DNA of 64,000 nucleotides from Schistocerca nitens (lineage: Eukaryota; Arthropoda; Insecta; Orthoptera; Acrididae): the NCBI RefSeq assembly GCF_023898315.1, contig NC_064614.1:71002501-71066500 (forward strand). The letters are read 5' to 3'. The notes below the pieces were generated by a model. The model worked only from the letters and a program-made list of their open reading frames with translations. It had not been told where the DNA came from and ran no database searches. Numbering within the stretch: position 1 is the stretch's first letter; each line of letters begins with the position of its first letter. A program made the position numbers and the translations under genes. Shown here piece by piece: positions 32,493 to 42,785 of this stretch.

Positions 32493-32645
32493 CTTTCCTG
32501 CTTCTGTCGGAGAACCGAGGTATTAAATTTGCATGTACGCCGCCTGTCCGTTGCAGTTTGCCTTGAAAATGGCGGGGTGTTCTCCCGCCGAAATATCGGC
32601 GGTCGCTGAAAGTGTTACCTGGCTGAATTCCCGGAAGTTATTTGA
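32404..32645 (+). other. Penelope-like 3' tail with hammerhead-like core
   Basis: After the ORF and a GT repeat, 32564-32610 reads 'ttgaaaatggcgg', a perfect ggcggg/cccgcc hairpin, 'gaaatatc', then 'ggcggtcg'. Laid on the hammerhead scheme this is a degenerate CUGANGA, stem II, GAAA, a palindromic stem III (AU/AU) and C at the cleavage position, with gcc/ggc as stem I. Hammerhead ribozymes are known in Penelope-like elements. An extra U before stem II and two core changes make activity doubtful here. Confidence 0.5.
32454..32489. repeat. (GT)n microsatellite
   Basis: About 17 uninterrupted GT units. Confidence 0.95.
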
Positions 32646-33689
32646 AAGCTAAACTGTTTATATAATCATTTTCGTCAACTTAAATGTCACTTTCTTAAGT
32701 TTTGTATATAATATTAGGCGACACCTTGTAACGTAGAAGACAAATAAGGATTCAATGTCCTGTTGACATCGAAGTCCATAGAGACGCAGCAAAAGCTCGG
32801 AACGATTCTAGGATGGGGAAGAAAATGGGCCGTGTCCTATCAAACACCAACTCAGCATTCGAATGTAGTGTAACTGGGTTTTCTCTTTTGATGCTCTTCA
32901 ATTGTCAGGATGAGCATTACTGCAAAGGGCATTTGATTCTAAAGCATTATGTCAGGATGAAAAACACTAAATAAATTACTTTTTCTCTCTTAACAACATT
33001 TGGCAGAGTGGGTTCTTCCTTGGCTCGGGTATGAGGTAGAATGAAACAGCATTTTTACATAAGATAACTTTTATTGAAAGTTTTGTACAACTGTTTCCTT
33101 ACTCGATTGTTCTGGTTGGGAGAGCGGCAGCTGTGTCGTTTGCGAAGCCTCTGCTGCTGCAGCGGCGGCGTATGATTACGCCTGGCGGTGCTTCTGTGTA
33201 CGAAGTAGTCTCTTCCTGCATGACGGTCTTCAGCTCCGAAACTGAACTGAAAACTACTACTCCTGTCGGGCCCACTGCGTCTTGCCTATTTATTCACTTC
33301 AGTTCACTGGAGGTGAACGACTTCACGGTCTTTGCCTCTTCTGTCACGTTGAAAATCTTCTCGAAGAGTCTTCTTAACGTCGGTCACTGGCTCTTGGAAT
33401 GTAGGCGAGGGCCTGTGATCACATGTGACAACTGAGAAACACGTGAGCCAGTCGGGCGATGCCCTGACGGCTGAATCGACAGCTTCCGCTTATGTGGGGA
33501 GGGCGATGGCTTCTCTTGAACGTGCTGACTCGCAAGCGCCGGCCGTTGCCACTGCTGCTATGTCCGTTGTTTTCCAGTGTGTAATTCTTCTAAATTGAAC
33601 TAAGTTTTTCATTTATTTTCTAATTTCTACTTCACTTCACATTGATTTCACTAATTTATTTACCTATCTTAAGTACCACTCAACACATG
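32646..33689. other. Unassigned stretch; 33055-33560 possibly LTR-like repeat
   Basis: 32646-33050 shows nothing. 33055-33560 is GC-richer and reads like a dispersed repeat known to me from locust sequence ('gctgctgctgcagcggcggc' near 33150), perhaps a solo LTR. A 100-codon frame at 33133-33435 has no motif. No second copy is present to test this. Confidence 0.35.
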
Positions 33690-33945
33690 ATATTCTGCGA
33701 AACATGGAAGAAGTGCAACAGGTAGACTGCATCTCCCTAGATTTCTGGAAAGCATTTGACACAGTGGCCCCACTGCGGACTGTTAACGAAGGTCCGAGCA
33801 TGCCGATTAGGTTCGCAGATATGTGAGTGGCTCTAAGATTTCTGAAGTACTAGAATCGAGGACGTTGTCCTTGACCACGAATGTTCATCAGAGACAAGGA
33901 TGCAATCAGTAGTGCCCTAAAGATGTATGATAAGACCACTCTTAT
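33690..33945 (+). pseudogene. Jockey/CR1-like LINE, RT palm scrap
   Basis: Translates in pieces to V-D-C-I-S-L-D-F-W-K-A-F-D-T-V (RT A motif, 33724-33767) and further degraded palm. It adjoins the start of another copy of the same family at 33946. Confidence 0.65.
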
Positions 33946-34063
33946 TCTCTAAATGATGTGACGAACAGTGTATTTAAACATTATGAATCATCTCGAAGGA
34001 AACTGTCTATTTACACACAGTCAACATGGGTTTAGAAAACATCGTTCCTGTGAGGCACAGCTA
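33946..34063 (+). pseudogene. Jockey/CR1-like LINE, RT finger (part 1)
   Basis: Contains S-Q-H-G-F-R-K-H-R-S-C-E-A-Q-L (34018-34063), the finger motif before the RT palm. A mariner element entered at the TA in 'cagctagctc'; the LINE resumes at 35332. Confidence 0.75.
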
Positions 34064-35331
34064 AGAGGGTGAGTCAAACGAAAACCTTAAATTTGTAATA
34101 ACAAATCAAAGTTTCGCGTCGTTACCTTGTAAGTTGGTAAGCATGCTATAAACAGCGTGCAGAATGGCCTGTAGGTGGCAACTTAGTGCAGGTGCACACA
34201 TACCGTCGCAGTATCAGTATAAAGATGGCCGCACCACTTGCGACTTGCACCAGGGAAGAACAGCGTTCTGTTATTCGGTTTTTGCGTAGTGAAGGCGTGA
34301 AACCTATTGAAATTCATCGACGAATGAAGGTTCAGTACGGTGGTGCATGTTTCTCACAGGAGCAAGTGTGCGAATGGAGTAGGAAGTTCGCAAATGGTGT
34401 GACTTCAGTGGAAGATGCTTCTCGTCCAGGTCAGGCACAACGAGTTGTGACTCCACAGAACATTGCAGCAGTTGAAGCCATAGTGAAGGAAAACCGCCGA
34501 GTGACACTGAATTACACTGCAGCATGTTTGCAGTTCAGTCATGGGTCATCACACCACATTGTGCATGATGTGCTCCAGTTTCACAAAGTGTCTGCAAGAT
34601 GGATGCCACGGCATCTGTCTCCTGAAATGAGAGAACGACGTGTTGATGCTTGTGAAGAAATTCTTCGGCGCTTTGAACGAGAAGGTGAAGGCTTCCTTGC
34701 AAGAATCGTTACTGGGGACGAAACCTGGGTTCACTTCCACCAACCGGAAACCAAAACCAAAGAAGTTTCGAACAGAACCATCAGCAGGGAAGGTTATGCT
34801 GACTCTCTTTTGGGACGAAAAGGCGTCATTTTGGAGCATTACAGGCCTAGGAACCACTGTCACCAGTGCATCATACACAGATCTCCTAAGAAATCATATG
34901 CGGCCTGCAATCAAATCAAAGCGACGTGGATTGATGTCAGTAGGTGTCCTTTTGCAACATGACAATGCAAGGCCCCACACTGCCCGTACAACAGTTGCAG
35001 CAATCACAGACCTGCATGTTGAGTGTCTTCCTCATCCACCATACTCACCAGCCCTTGTCCCAAGTGATTTCCATATGTTTGGACCACTCAAAGACGCAAT
35101 GGGAGGAAAGAAGTTCTGTTCTGATGAAGAGGTACGCCACGCGGTGCATGCGTGGTTGCGCGGACTACCAAAATAATTTTTTTCTACAGGAATTTATGCA
35201 CTTTGTAAGCGCTGGAGGACTTGCATTGAGCGTGGGAGATATTATGTAGAAAATTGATAGAGCGTTGTACCACTCCTGCACAATAAATAATATTTAAAAA
35301 ATATTTACGGATTTCATTTGACTCACCCCCG
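34064..35331 (+). mobile_element. mariner (DD34D) element inserted in LINE
   Basis: Terminal inverted repeats: left 'gggtgagtcaaacgaaaacc' (34067) and right, in complement, 'gggtgagtcaaatgaaatcc'. TA on both sides (34062-34063, 35332-35333). Removing the element rejoins the LINE reading 'ggcacagctagctctttatt'. About 1.27 kb, the normal mariner size, with one transposase pseudogene. Confidence 0.93.
34225..35249 (+). pseudogene. mariner transposase (DD34D)
   Basis: From ATG 34225: paired-type DNA-binding region (R-S-V-I-R-F-L-R-S-E-G-V-K-P-I-E-I-H), V-T-G-D-E-T-W-V-H-F (first catalytic Asp, about 34710), L-L-Q-H-D-N-A-R-P-H-T-A (second Asp, about 34965) and P-S-D-F-H-M-F (third Asp). 34 residues lie between the last two. 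All three Asp survive, but the frame shifts near 34757, 34820, 34855 and 35170, so no full protein can be read. The first half to about 34757 is one clean frame of about 180 codons. The enzyme would excise and insert mariner at TA sites. Confidence 0.9.
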
Positions 35332-36463
35332 TAGCTCTTTATTCAGACGAAGTGTTGAGTGCTATTGACGAAGGATTTCAGATCGATTCCGTATTTGTGG
35401 ATTTCCGGAAGGCTTTTGACACTGTACCACGCAAGCGGCTTGTAGTGAGATTGCGTGCTTATAGAATATCGTCTGAGTTATGTGACTGGATTTGTGATTT
35501 CCTCTCAGAGAGGTTACAGCTCGTAGTAACTGGGGAAAGTCATCGAGTAAAACAGAAGTGATTCCTGGCGTTCCCCAAGGTAGTTTTATAGGCCCTTTGC
35601 TGTTCCTTATCTATACAAACGATTTGGGGAACAATATGAGCAACCGTGTTAGGTTGTTTGCAGATGACGCTGTCGTTTAACGACTAATGAAGTCATAATT
35701 GAAAAACAATTTAGAAAAGAAATCTGAATGGTGCGAAAATTGGCAGTTGACCCCAAATAACGAAAAGTTTGATTTCATCCACATGAGTGCTAAAAAGGAA
35801 TTCCTTAAACTTCGGTTACCCGATAAATAAGTCTAATCTAAAAGCCGTAAATTCAACTAAATACTTAGGTATTACAGTTACGAACAATTGAAATACGAAG
35901 GAACACATAGAAAATGTTGTGGGGAAGGCTAACCAAAGACTGCGTTTTATTGGCAGGACACTTAGAAAATGTAACAGATCTACTAAGGAGACTGCCTACA
36001 CTACGCTTGTATGTCCTCTTTTAGAATATTGCTACCTGGTATGGGATCCTTACCAGATAGGAATGACAGAGTACACCGAAAAAGTTCAAAGAAGGGCAGC
36101 ACGTTTTGTATTATCACGAAATATGGGAGAGAGTATCACAGAAATGATACAGGATTTGGGCTGGACATCATTAATGGAAAGGTGTTTTTCGTTGCGACGG
36201 AATCTTCTCACAAAATTCCAGTCACCAACTTTCTCCTCCGAATGCGAAAATATTTTGTTGACACCTAACTATATAGGGAGAAACGATCTCCACAATAAAA
36301 TAAGGAAAATCAGAGCCCGTACGGAAAGATATAGGTGTTCGTTCTTTCCGCGTGCTATACGAGTTTGGAATAAGAGAGTATTGTGAAAGTGGTTCGATGG
36401 ACCCTCTGCCAGGCACTGAAATGTGATTTGCAGAGTATCCATGTAGATGTAGATGTAGAATCT
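35332..36463 (+). pseudogene. Jockey/CR1-like LINE, RT palm to 3' end (part 2)
   Basis: Starts A-L-Y-S-D-E-V-L-S-A-I-D-E-G, then S-V-F-V-D-F-R-K-A-F-D-T-V-P (A motif, 35391-35430); an F-A-D-D-A-V box near 35660-35680; and an open C-terminal piece (35919-36386) with P-L-L-E-Y-C-Y-L-V-W-D-P-Y-Q and Q-R-R-A-A-R-F-V. It ends 'catgtagatgtagatgtag'. The middle has stops near 35562, 35680 and 35890. This is the most complete copy of this family here, but dead. Confidence 0.85.
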
Positions 36464-37262
36464 GCAGCTGTTGGCTGATGACGCGGTGGTGTAAGCGGAG
36501 GTGTTGTCGTTGGGTGACTGTAGAAGTGTAGGAGGCTATATGATGAGTTACACGAAATTATTGTTTCATATAGTGAATAGCAGCTTTCTCTAAATGTAGA
36601 AAAAGTAAGTTTATGCAGATGAGTAGGAAAAACAATTGTGCAATATTCGAATACAGCATTAGAAGTGTGCTGCCTGATCCACTCTCAGCTATTAAATATC
36701 TATGTGTAACGTTGTGAAGCGGTAGGTAATGAAATGATAACGTAAAGACGGCAGTATAGAGGGCGAGTTGTCATATTCGGTTTATTACTGGAATTTTAGT
36801 AAACCGTAGCTCATCTGTAACGAAAACTGCGTATAAAACACTAGTGTGAACCATTCGTGAAGTCTGAATGAAAGGACTGAAGGAAGACATCGAAGCAATT
36901 CAGAGGCGTGCTGCTAGGTTTGTTACCGGTATGTTCGATCATCAGACAAGTACCACGGAAATGCTTCGTGAACTCAAGTGAGAAACCTTAGAGGGGACGT
37001 GGCCGTTTTCAAGAAACGTTATTGAGAAAACTCAGAGAACCTGCACTTGAAGCTATCATCAAACGATTCTACTGCCGCCAACGTACATTTCGCATGAAAA
37101 CCGCGAAGATGATATAAGGGAAACAATGGCACGTACAGAGGCATATACACAGCAGTTTCCCCGCGTTCTATTTGCGACTGTAACTGGAAAGGAAAGGAGT
37201 TATACTGGGACAAGGTCCCTTCAACCTCTACTAGCAATGCCGCGATATTGCTAGAGTAGCAT
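36464..37262 (+). pseudogene. Jockey/CR1-like LINE, second adjoining copy
   Basis: Starts at L-L-A-D-D-A-V-V (RT C-motif box, about 36470), then degraded thumb, I-Q-R-R-A-A-R-F-V-T-G (36897-36930), L-P-P-T-Y-I-S-H and A-Y-T-Q-Q-F-P-R-V. Same region as 21353-21993 but more diverged. It follows the previous copy's tail directly, so one landed at or near the other's 3' end. Confidence 0.72.
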
Positions 37263-37273
37263 TTATTTAGATA

Positions 37274-38695
37274 CACTCCTGGAAATGGAAAAAAGAACAC
37301 ATTGACACCGGTGTGTCAGACCCACCATACTTGCTCCGGACACTGCGAGAGGGCTGTACAAGCAATGATCACACGCACGGCACAGCGGACACACCAGGAA
37401 CCGCGGTGTTGGCCGTCGAATGGCGCTAGCTGCGCAGCATTTGTGCACCGCCGCCGTCAGTGTCAGCCAGTTTGCCGTGGCATACGGAGCTCCATCGCAG
37501 TCTTTAACACTGGTAGCATGCCGCGACAGCGTGGACGTGAACCGTATGTGCAGTTGACGGACTTTGAGCGAGGGCGTATAGTGGGCATGCGGGAGGCCGG
37601 GTGGACGTACCGCCGAATTGCTCAACACGTGGGGCGTGAGGTCTCCACAGTACATCGATGTTATCGCCAGTGGTCGGCGGAAGGTGCACGTGCCCGTCGA
37701 CCTGGGACCGGACCGCAGCGACGCACGGATGCACGCCAAGACCGTAGGATCCAACGCAGTGCCGTAGGGGACCGCACCGCCACTTCCCAGCAAATTAAGG
37801 ACACTGTTGCTCCTGGGGTATCGGCGAGGACCATTCGCAACCGTCTCCATGAAGCTGGGCTACGGTCCCGCACACCGTTAGGCCGTCTTCCGCTCACGCC
37901 CCAACATCGTGCAGCCCGCCTCCAGTGGTTTCGCGACAGGCGTGAATGGAGGGACGAATGGAGACGTGTCGTCTTCAGCGATGAGAGTCGCTTCTGCCTT
38001 GGTGCCAATGATGGTCGTATGCGTGTTTGGCGCCGTGCAGGTGAGCGCCACAATCAGGACTGCATACGACCGAGGCACACAGGGCCAACACCCGGCATCA
38101 TGGTGTGGGGAGCGATCTCCTATACTGGCCGTACACCACTGGTGATCGTCGAGGGGACACTGAATAGTGCACGGTACATCCAAACCGTCATCGAACCCAT
38201 CGTTCTACCATTCCTAGACCGGCAAGGGAACTTGCTGTTCCAACAGGACAATGCACGTCCGCATGTATCCCGTGCCACCCAACGTGCTCTAGAAGGTGTA
38301 CGTCAACTACCCTGGCCAGCAAGATCTCCGGATCTGTCCCCCATTGAGCATGTTTGGGACTGGATGAAGCGTCGTCTCACGCGGTCTGCACGTCCAGCAC
38401 GAACGCTGGTCCAACTGAGGCGCCAGGTGGAAATGGCATGGCAAGCCGTTCCACAGGACTACATCCAGCATCTCTACGATCGTCTCCATGGGAGAATAGC
38501 AGCCTGCATTGCTGCGAAAGGTGGATATACACTGTACTAGTGCCGACATTGTGCATGATCTGTTGTCTGTGTCTATGTGCCTGTGGTTCTGTCAGTGTGA
38601 TCATGTGATGTATCTGACCCCAGGAATGTGTCAATAAAGTTTCCCCTTCCTGGGACAATGAATTCACGGTGTTCTTATTTCAATTTCCAGGAGTG
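37274..38695 (+). mobile_element. Tc1-superfamily transposon C, apparently complete
   Basis: Terminal repeats 'cactcctggaaatggaaaaa' and, in complement, 'cactcctggaaattgaaata', with 25 of 27 terminal positions matching. TA flanks both ends (37272-37273, 38696-38697). It encodes one uninterrupted transposase and has an aataaa polyadenylation signal near 38632, after the stop. With both ends and the frame intact, this is the youngest-looking DNA transposon of the window. Confidence 0.95.
37518..38540 (+). CDS. Tc1-superfamily transposase, intact, DD32E spacing
   Basis: 340 residues from ATG 37518; the frame is open further upstream, but M-P-R-Q-R-G-R-E begins the recognisable protein and the length fits Tc1 transposases. 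Domains: paired-like helix-turn-helix pair at about 10-60 and 75-125; DDE catalytic core with V-V-F-S-D-E-S-R-F (Asp155), F-Q-Q-D-N-A-R-P-H (Asp244) and S-P-D-L-S-P-I-E-H-V-W (Glu277). 32 residues separate Asp244 and Glu277, whereas Tc1 and the element at 7772-8818 have 34. It should bind the terminal repeats and move the element by cut-and-paste at TA. No stop or frameshift is seen, so it could be active; expression is unknown. It sits alone in its transposon and is not a host gene. Confidence 0.93.
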   Translation: MPRQRGREPYVQLTDFERGRIVGMREAGWTYRRIAQHVGREVSTVHRCYRQWSAEGARARRPGTGPQRRTDARQDRRIQRSAVGDRTATSQQIKDTVAPGVSARTIRNRLHEAGLRSRTPLGRLPLTPQHRAARLQWFRDRREWRDEWRRVVFSDESRFCLGANDGRMRVWRRAGERHNQDCIRPRHTGPTPGIMVWGAISYTGRTPLVIVEGTLNSARYIQTVIEPIVLPFLDRQGNLLFQQDNARPHVSRATQRALEGVRQLPWPARSPDLSPIEHVWDWMKRRLTRSARPARTLVQLRRQVEMAWQAVPQDYIQHLYDRLHGRIAACIAAKGGYTLY

Positions 38696-38697
38696 TA

Positions 38698-39130
38698 CAA
38701 ATACAGAAACTTCTAAGTAGGTAAGCCTACAAGTTTCAGAGAAAAAAATTAGACTATCGGGTGGTTTCGCAGCAGGAGACCATTCAATGAATAGTGAATG
38801 ATTTTTTCTGGGATCACTTAACATGAGCTATACGGAAAACTATTTATAAAAGATGTACAGAAGAGAGAGCTAGCGAGTCCCCACTCCCTCTATATCATTA
38901 CGTCACAAGGAACACCCAAGCCTGCTTCAAAACATTATAACGGCCCTCCCGCAGCATACCTTTCCAGTTAGTGACGAAGCAGCGTGTATTCACGCCCGGG
39001 GAGTCTTTATTGTCCACTAAATGCATCAACCCAGCACGAATACGGAACTTAGCAAGTAATATAACTAAGCAGACGAACAGTATTTACGAAAATCACTGCA
39101 TGGAGCGCTACAATGATATACGGGGAACTC
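38698..39130. other. Unassigned intergenic stretch
   Basis: No element or gene recognised. Confidence 0.5.
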
Positions 39131-39142
39131 TGTGGCCGTTGT

Positions 39143-39342
39143 GCCGGCCGCAGTGGCCGAGCGGTTCTAGGCGCTTCAGTCTGGAACCGCGTGACCGCTA
39201 CGGTCGCGGGTTCGAAACCTGCCTCGCGCGTTGATGTTTGTGATGTCCGTAGGTTAGTTAGATTTAAGTAGTTCTAAGTTCTATGGGACTGATGACCTCA
39301 GCTGTTAAGTCCCATAGTGCTCAGAGCCATTGAACTATTTTT
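39143..39342 (+). mobile_element. tRNA-derived SINE, copy f
   Basis: Plus-strand copy: A-box 'tggccgagcgg' at 39154-39164, B-box 'ggttcgaaacc', tail 'gagccattgaac' plus T run. Perfect 12-bp duplication tgtggccgttgt at 39131 and 39343. Confidence 0.95.
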
Positions 39343-39539
39343 TGTGGCCGTTGTACCGTCCATCCAGGAAAAAAAACTTTCCCCTTTCCCGCCACAAGTG
39401 CTCTTCACTCTATAGTTTACACACTATAGATTGTAACGATAACATTAACAACTGTGAAACATTTAAAGGAGTTGTTTCTAAGTGCAACACATCATCGTCC
39501 AGCCCAAACCACTAAGAACAGAAATTTGAAAATTTCTGA

Positions 39540-40490
39540 GTGTATTCATATTCTACTGTTAGCATCCTTTAAGAACACATTTTTAGGAATTCTGCCACTA
39601 AGGCGATTTTGAGGCTATTGGTATTTGGTTTCTCGGTTGGAAATAAAGAAATACATGTTTAGCATTTTTGGAAATTTTATTCATATGAAGGTGAATTATT
39701 AGGTCAAAGATTGTCTGAAAATAAATTAGTATTACAGGACTACTAAAGTATTTTTAAAGCTGTATCTATGAAAATTTATATTTGGCTTCTCATTTACTAG
39801 TTTATCAAATATGTGTTCCATTGTTTTACGAAATTTAACGCCTAAGGGAATTACAGATGGGATGTGGTATGGAAGTATTTCAATACAAGCGTTTTTGAAG
39901 TCAAATCAATTAAAACTTTTATTTTGCTTCTCTGTTGTAAACAGAATACCTACTTTACTGTTTTTCCTGTCAAATGGGGGTTGAAATGTTGTATGCAAAT
40001 TTCCCAGTGTGTGAGTATTTTTAATGCTAAACCTTTGAAAACTGCCATATCGCTTTGAAATGAAAAAATACCCGTTTCATTGTTTTTGTAAATTCATCCC
40101 CTGTGATGGTGAGACAGGGCCATCTGTTTCTCTGAATCATCGCCAAGCCCAAACCGCTACGGATAGAAAATAGAAATTTGCTGAGGTAGTAAATCTTATA
40201 CTGTAGGCATTGTTTAAAAAAGAATTTTACGAAATCCCGCCCTTGAAGTGCTGAAATAGGGAATGAAAAGCTTTTTGGAAGTACTCTGTTATTATAGCAA
40301 ATTGGCTTTTGGTTTCTTAGAACTAAAGAAAAGTGTTTCAGCATTTTTAGAATTTCAACCCTAAAGGAGGAAAAATAAAGAATTAAAAATTATTTTAAAA
40401 TTATTTCGTTACATTAAAAAAATTTTAACGCTAAGTCTACGAAAACTGCATTTTCACTTTCGGTTAGATATAAAGAAATATGTGTTATGG
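39540..40490. repeat. Decayed tandem repeat, about six units
   Basis: A loosely conserved unit recurs at about 39605, 39765, 39905, 40033, 40290 and 40432. Its core resembles 'aaactgXtatttggcttctc', then an aataaagaaata-like block, 'tgtttttXgaaatt' and a 'cccctaaggg'-like block. Spacing is about 130-170 bp with one longer gap. AT-rich and non-coding. Confidence 0.5.
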
Positions 40491-40967
40491 GAAGAAAGTT
40501 ACTAAGGAAAAATCACGAGAAGAAAGCAAGAGGGATGATTAACAAATACGTTTGATTTCTACTACAAGATTCGTTTTGGTTCATCAGTACATTCGGAAGA
40601 GACAATGCTTCTATAGCTTCAAATGGCGTGAAAAGTTTAGAATGTGTTGGAATTTATGAACAATATAAATACTCCATTAATGAAAATCAAAAAAAAAATC
40701 AATGCAGAAGTGAAGCAGAGGGCGCTGAGCTAGTTAATAAACAAAAAAATTAAGAAAATTCTTCAAAGTGTTTGTCAGACTGGAGGCAGAACAAGAAGTC
40801 AGTGTACAAGTTACTGTAACAAGTAATCTTAATTACCATGTTGTGACCGTTAATGCATAAGCTGCATGTACATTTTACAACCCCATTTTAAATGTAGCAG
40901 TAAAAATAGTATTGTATGGTTCACAAATTTAGACAACATTGTCTGTGGAGGGCAGCGACCTGCTGCT
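40491..40967. other. Unassigned AT-rich stretch
   Basis: Nothing recognised. Confidence 0.5.
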
Positions 40968-41182
40968 ATATTTAAGTTAAAATGAACAGTCAAGATCGAA
41001 AAAATATTTGTTTATTGACCGGTTTCGGCTTATGTAAAAGCCATTTTCAGATCGTACCGAGGAGCCGCCAGCATCAGTCATAGAGGGCCAAAAATTCTGA
41101 AGATGGCTTTTACATAAGCCGAAAACGGTCAATAAACAAATATTTTTGCGATCTTGACTGTTCCCTTTAACTTTTATATGGC
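40968..41182. mobile_element. Foldback element with hammerhead-like core in each arm
   Basis: Arms of about 70-85 bp (about 40968-41051 and 41096-41182) are reverse complements with a few mismatches, around a 44-bp loop. The right arm reads 'attctgaagatggctttta', 'cataagccgaaaacggtc', 'aataaac'. The left arm, in complement, has the better stem III (gaaaccggtc) but ctgaaaa instead of ctgaaga. No coding sequence; a target duplication is not clear. Confidence 0.75.
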
Positions 41183-41229
41183 TCAGTTGAAGAAGGAAGA
41201 GAATATAATAAAAATGCCATTGCACAAAG

Positions 41230-41937
41230 ATATTAACAGAATTATAAAAATTCTAAAAACGTAAAACTCGTATAGTGTTAATGGAATTCCAGACAAAGTT
41301 CCAACTTAATAAGTAACGTCCTTACCGACATGTGAAATGCATCAATGACACAGGGAAATTTTACAGGCAGGTTAAAATACACAGTTGTTAACACCTCTTC
41401 ATAACAATGGTGACAAGACACAGATAAACAATTCCCTACTGATATCATGTTCCAAAATGTTCTAAAATGTAATGTTCACAAGAACAGTCTCACACTTAAC
41501 TGGAAGAAACTTTCTTAACGTGCCACAGTTTGAGCTTGAGAAGGGTTGCTCCATTGAGAATCTGTATATATATTGACTCATTAAATAGCACAAACCTTAA
41601 ATAATAATATCTCACTAAGTGGTTTCAGTCATACCTAACATACAGAATCCAAAACTTTATGCTGAATAATAGAATGTCATAAGGATAGAAAATTTTAGTG
41701 TGTGGAAAGAAATCACAAAGGAAGTCGCAAATCGTTCAATTTTAGGTCAACGCCAATTACTTAATTCCTGAATGATCCTCAACATAACATGTAACCAGCA
41801 GAACTGGTATTTTTTGCAGTTGATGCTAGTGTTAAAATTAACCCTGGTGCTGATAAAGCAACAGAAGGGATGGTAAGCGATATTTTTCAAAGAATTGTAA
41901 ACGTGATTCTCAGAAAATGAATTCTCTCTAAATTTAT

Positions 41938-41992
<55 letters not shown>

Positions 41993-42640
41993 TCAGTTCT
42001 GTGCAACAAAAGGTGTCATACCAAAATCTGATGTAGCACTTGAGCTGAAGACAGTAAATAGGGTAGAATGCTCCAAACTTTTCGGTGTAAATATTGATGA
42101 AAACTTGAACTTGGGGAAGCTTATTACTGAACTTCTCAAATCACTAATTTTGCTCTCCGTGTAATTATTAACCTCAAAAACAAACGAATCAACATCCTGA
42201 TATATTTTGAAAATTTCCATTCAATAATGTCTTATAGAATGATTTTCTGGGGTAAATCATCACATAGGAAGAAATTATTGATTACACAAAGGCAAGCAGT
42301 AACAATAACATATTGTGCTCACCCAAGGACGACATGTGGTACCTCTTCAAGTACTTAGGGATTTTAATTGTGCTGTAACCATAGTTACATTACCTAATGA
42401 AATTCGTCATAAATAACAGTGGTATCCATATCTACAATATTTATTGCCGATTATTGAAGCTGTCAGTGGGTCATAAGGGAGTTAAATTTTCACGAGTAAA
42501 AATATTTGACCATTTGGCCAGCAATAAAAAACGTTTCAGAGGCAGCAAAGGAAGTTTTAAATCTAACTTAAAATCATTTCTCCTGGACAAATCCATCTTC
42601 TCCACTGAGAACTGTTACCTGTAGAGTTGAAGATTGCAAT
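41230..42640 (+). pseudogene. Decayed jockey-group LINE, C-terminal region
   Basis: Broken frames show I-F-W-G (about 42247-42258), a region resembling the common Q-K-R-A-V-R-I block, then F-K-Y-L-G-I-L (42346-42366) and, in a clean 75-codon piece ending 42624, F-S-R-V-K-I-F-D-H-L-A...F-K-S-N-L-K-S-F-L-L-D. This order is the C-terminus of many jockey-group reverse transcriptases. 41230-41930 is too decayed to assign with confidence. A different family from the GATGTA-tailed LINEs. Confidence 0.6.
41941..41992. repeat. (AT)n microsatellite
   Basis: About 25 AT units with one ac interruption. Confidence 0.95.
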
Positions 42641-42785
42641 AAGTGCAACGGTCGGGGGATGCCTTTGTTTATAATGATGATGCTGATAGTGAAAGAAATA
42701 ATGAAGGCTAAGAAAGCAATGATAATAGAGAACAGTTAAAAAATGTAGTAATGACTAATCCTCTTTTCTTACCTCTTCCAAATTA

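Noticed and set aside
33133..33435. 100-codon open frame
   Set aside because: No recognisable domain, and the sequence looks like part of a dispersed repeat.
37263..37850. 195-codon minus-strand frame opposite the Tc1 transposase
   Set aside because: It mirrors the transposase 5' region and is a shadow of the true gene on the plus strand.
40860..40967. Target duplication for the foldback element at 40968
   Set aside because: The matching flank is in inverted, not direct, orientation, so it extends the arms rather than marking a duplication.
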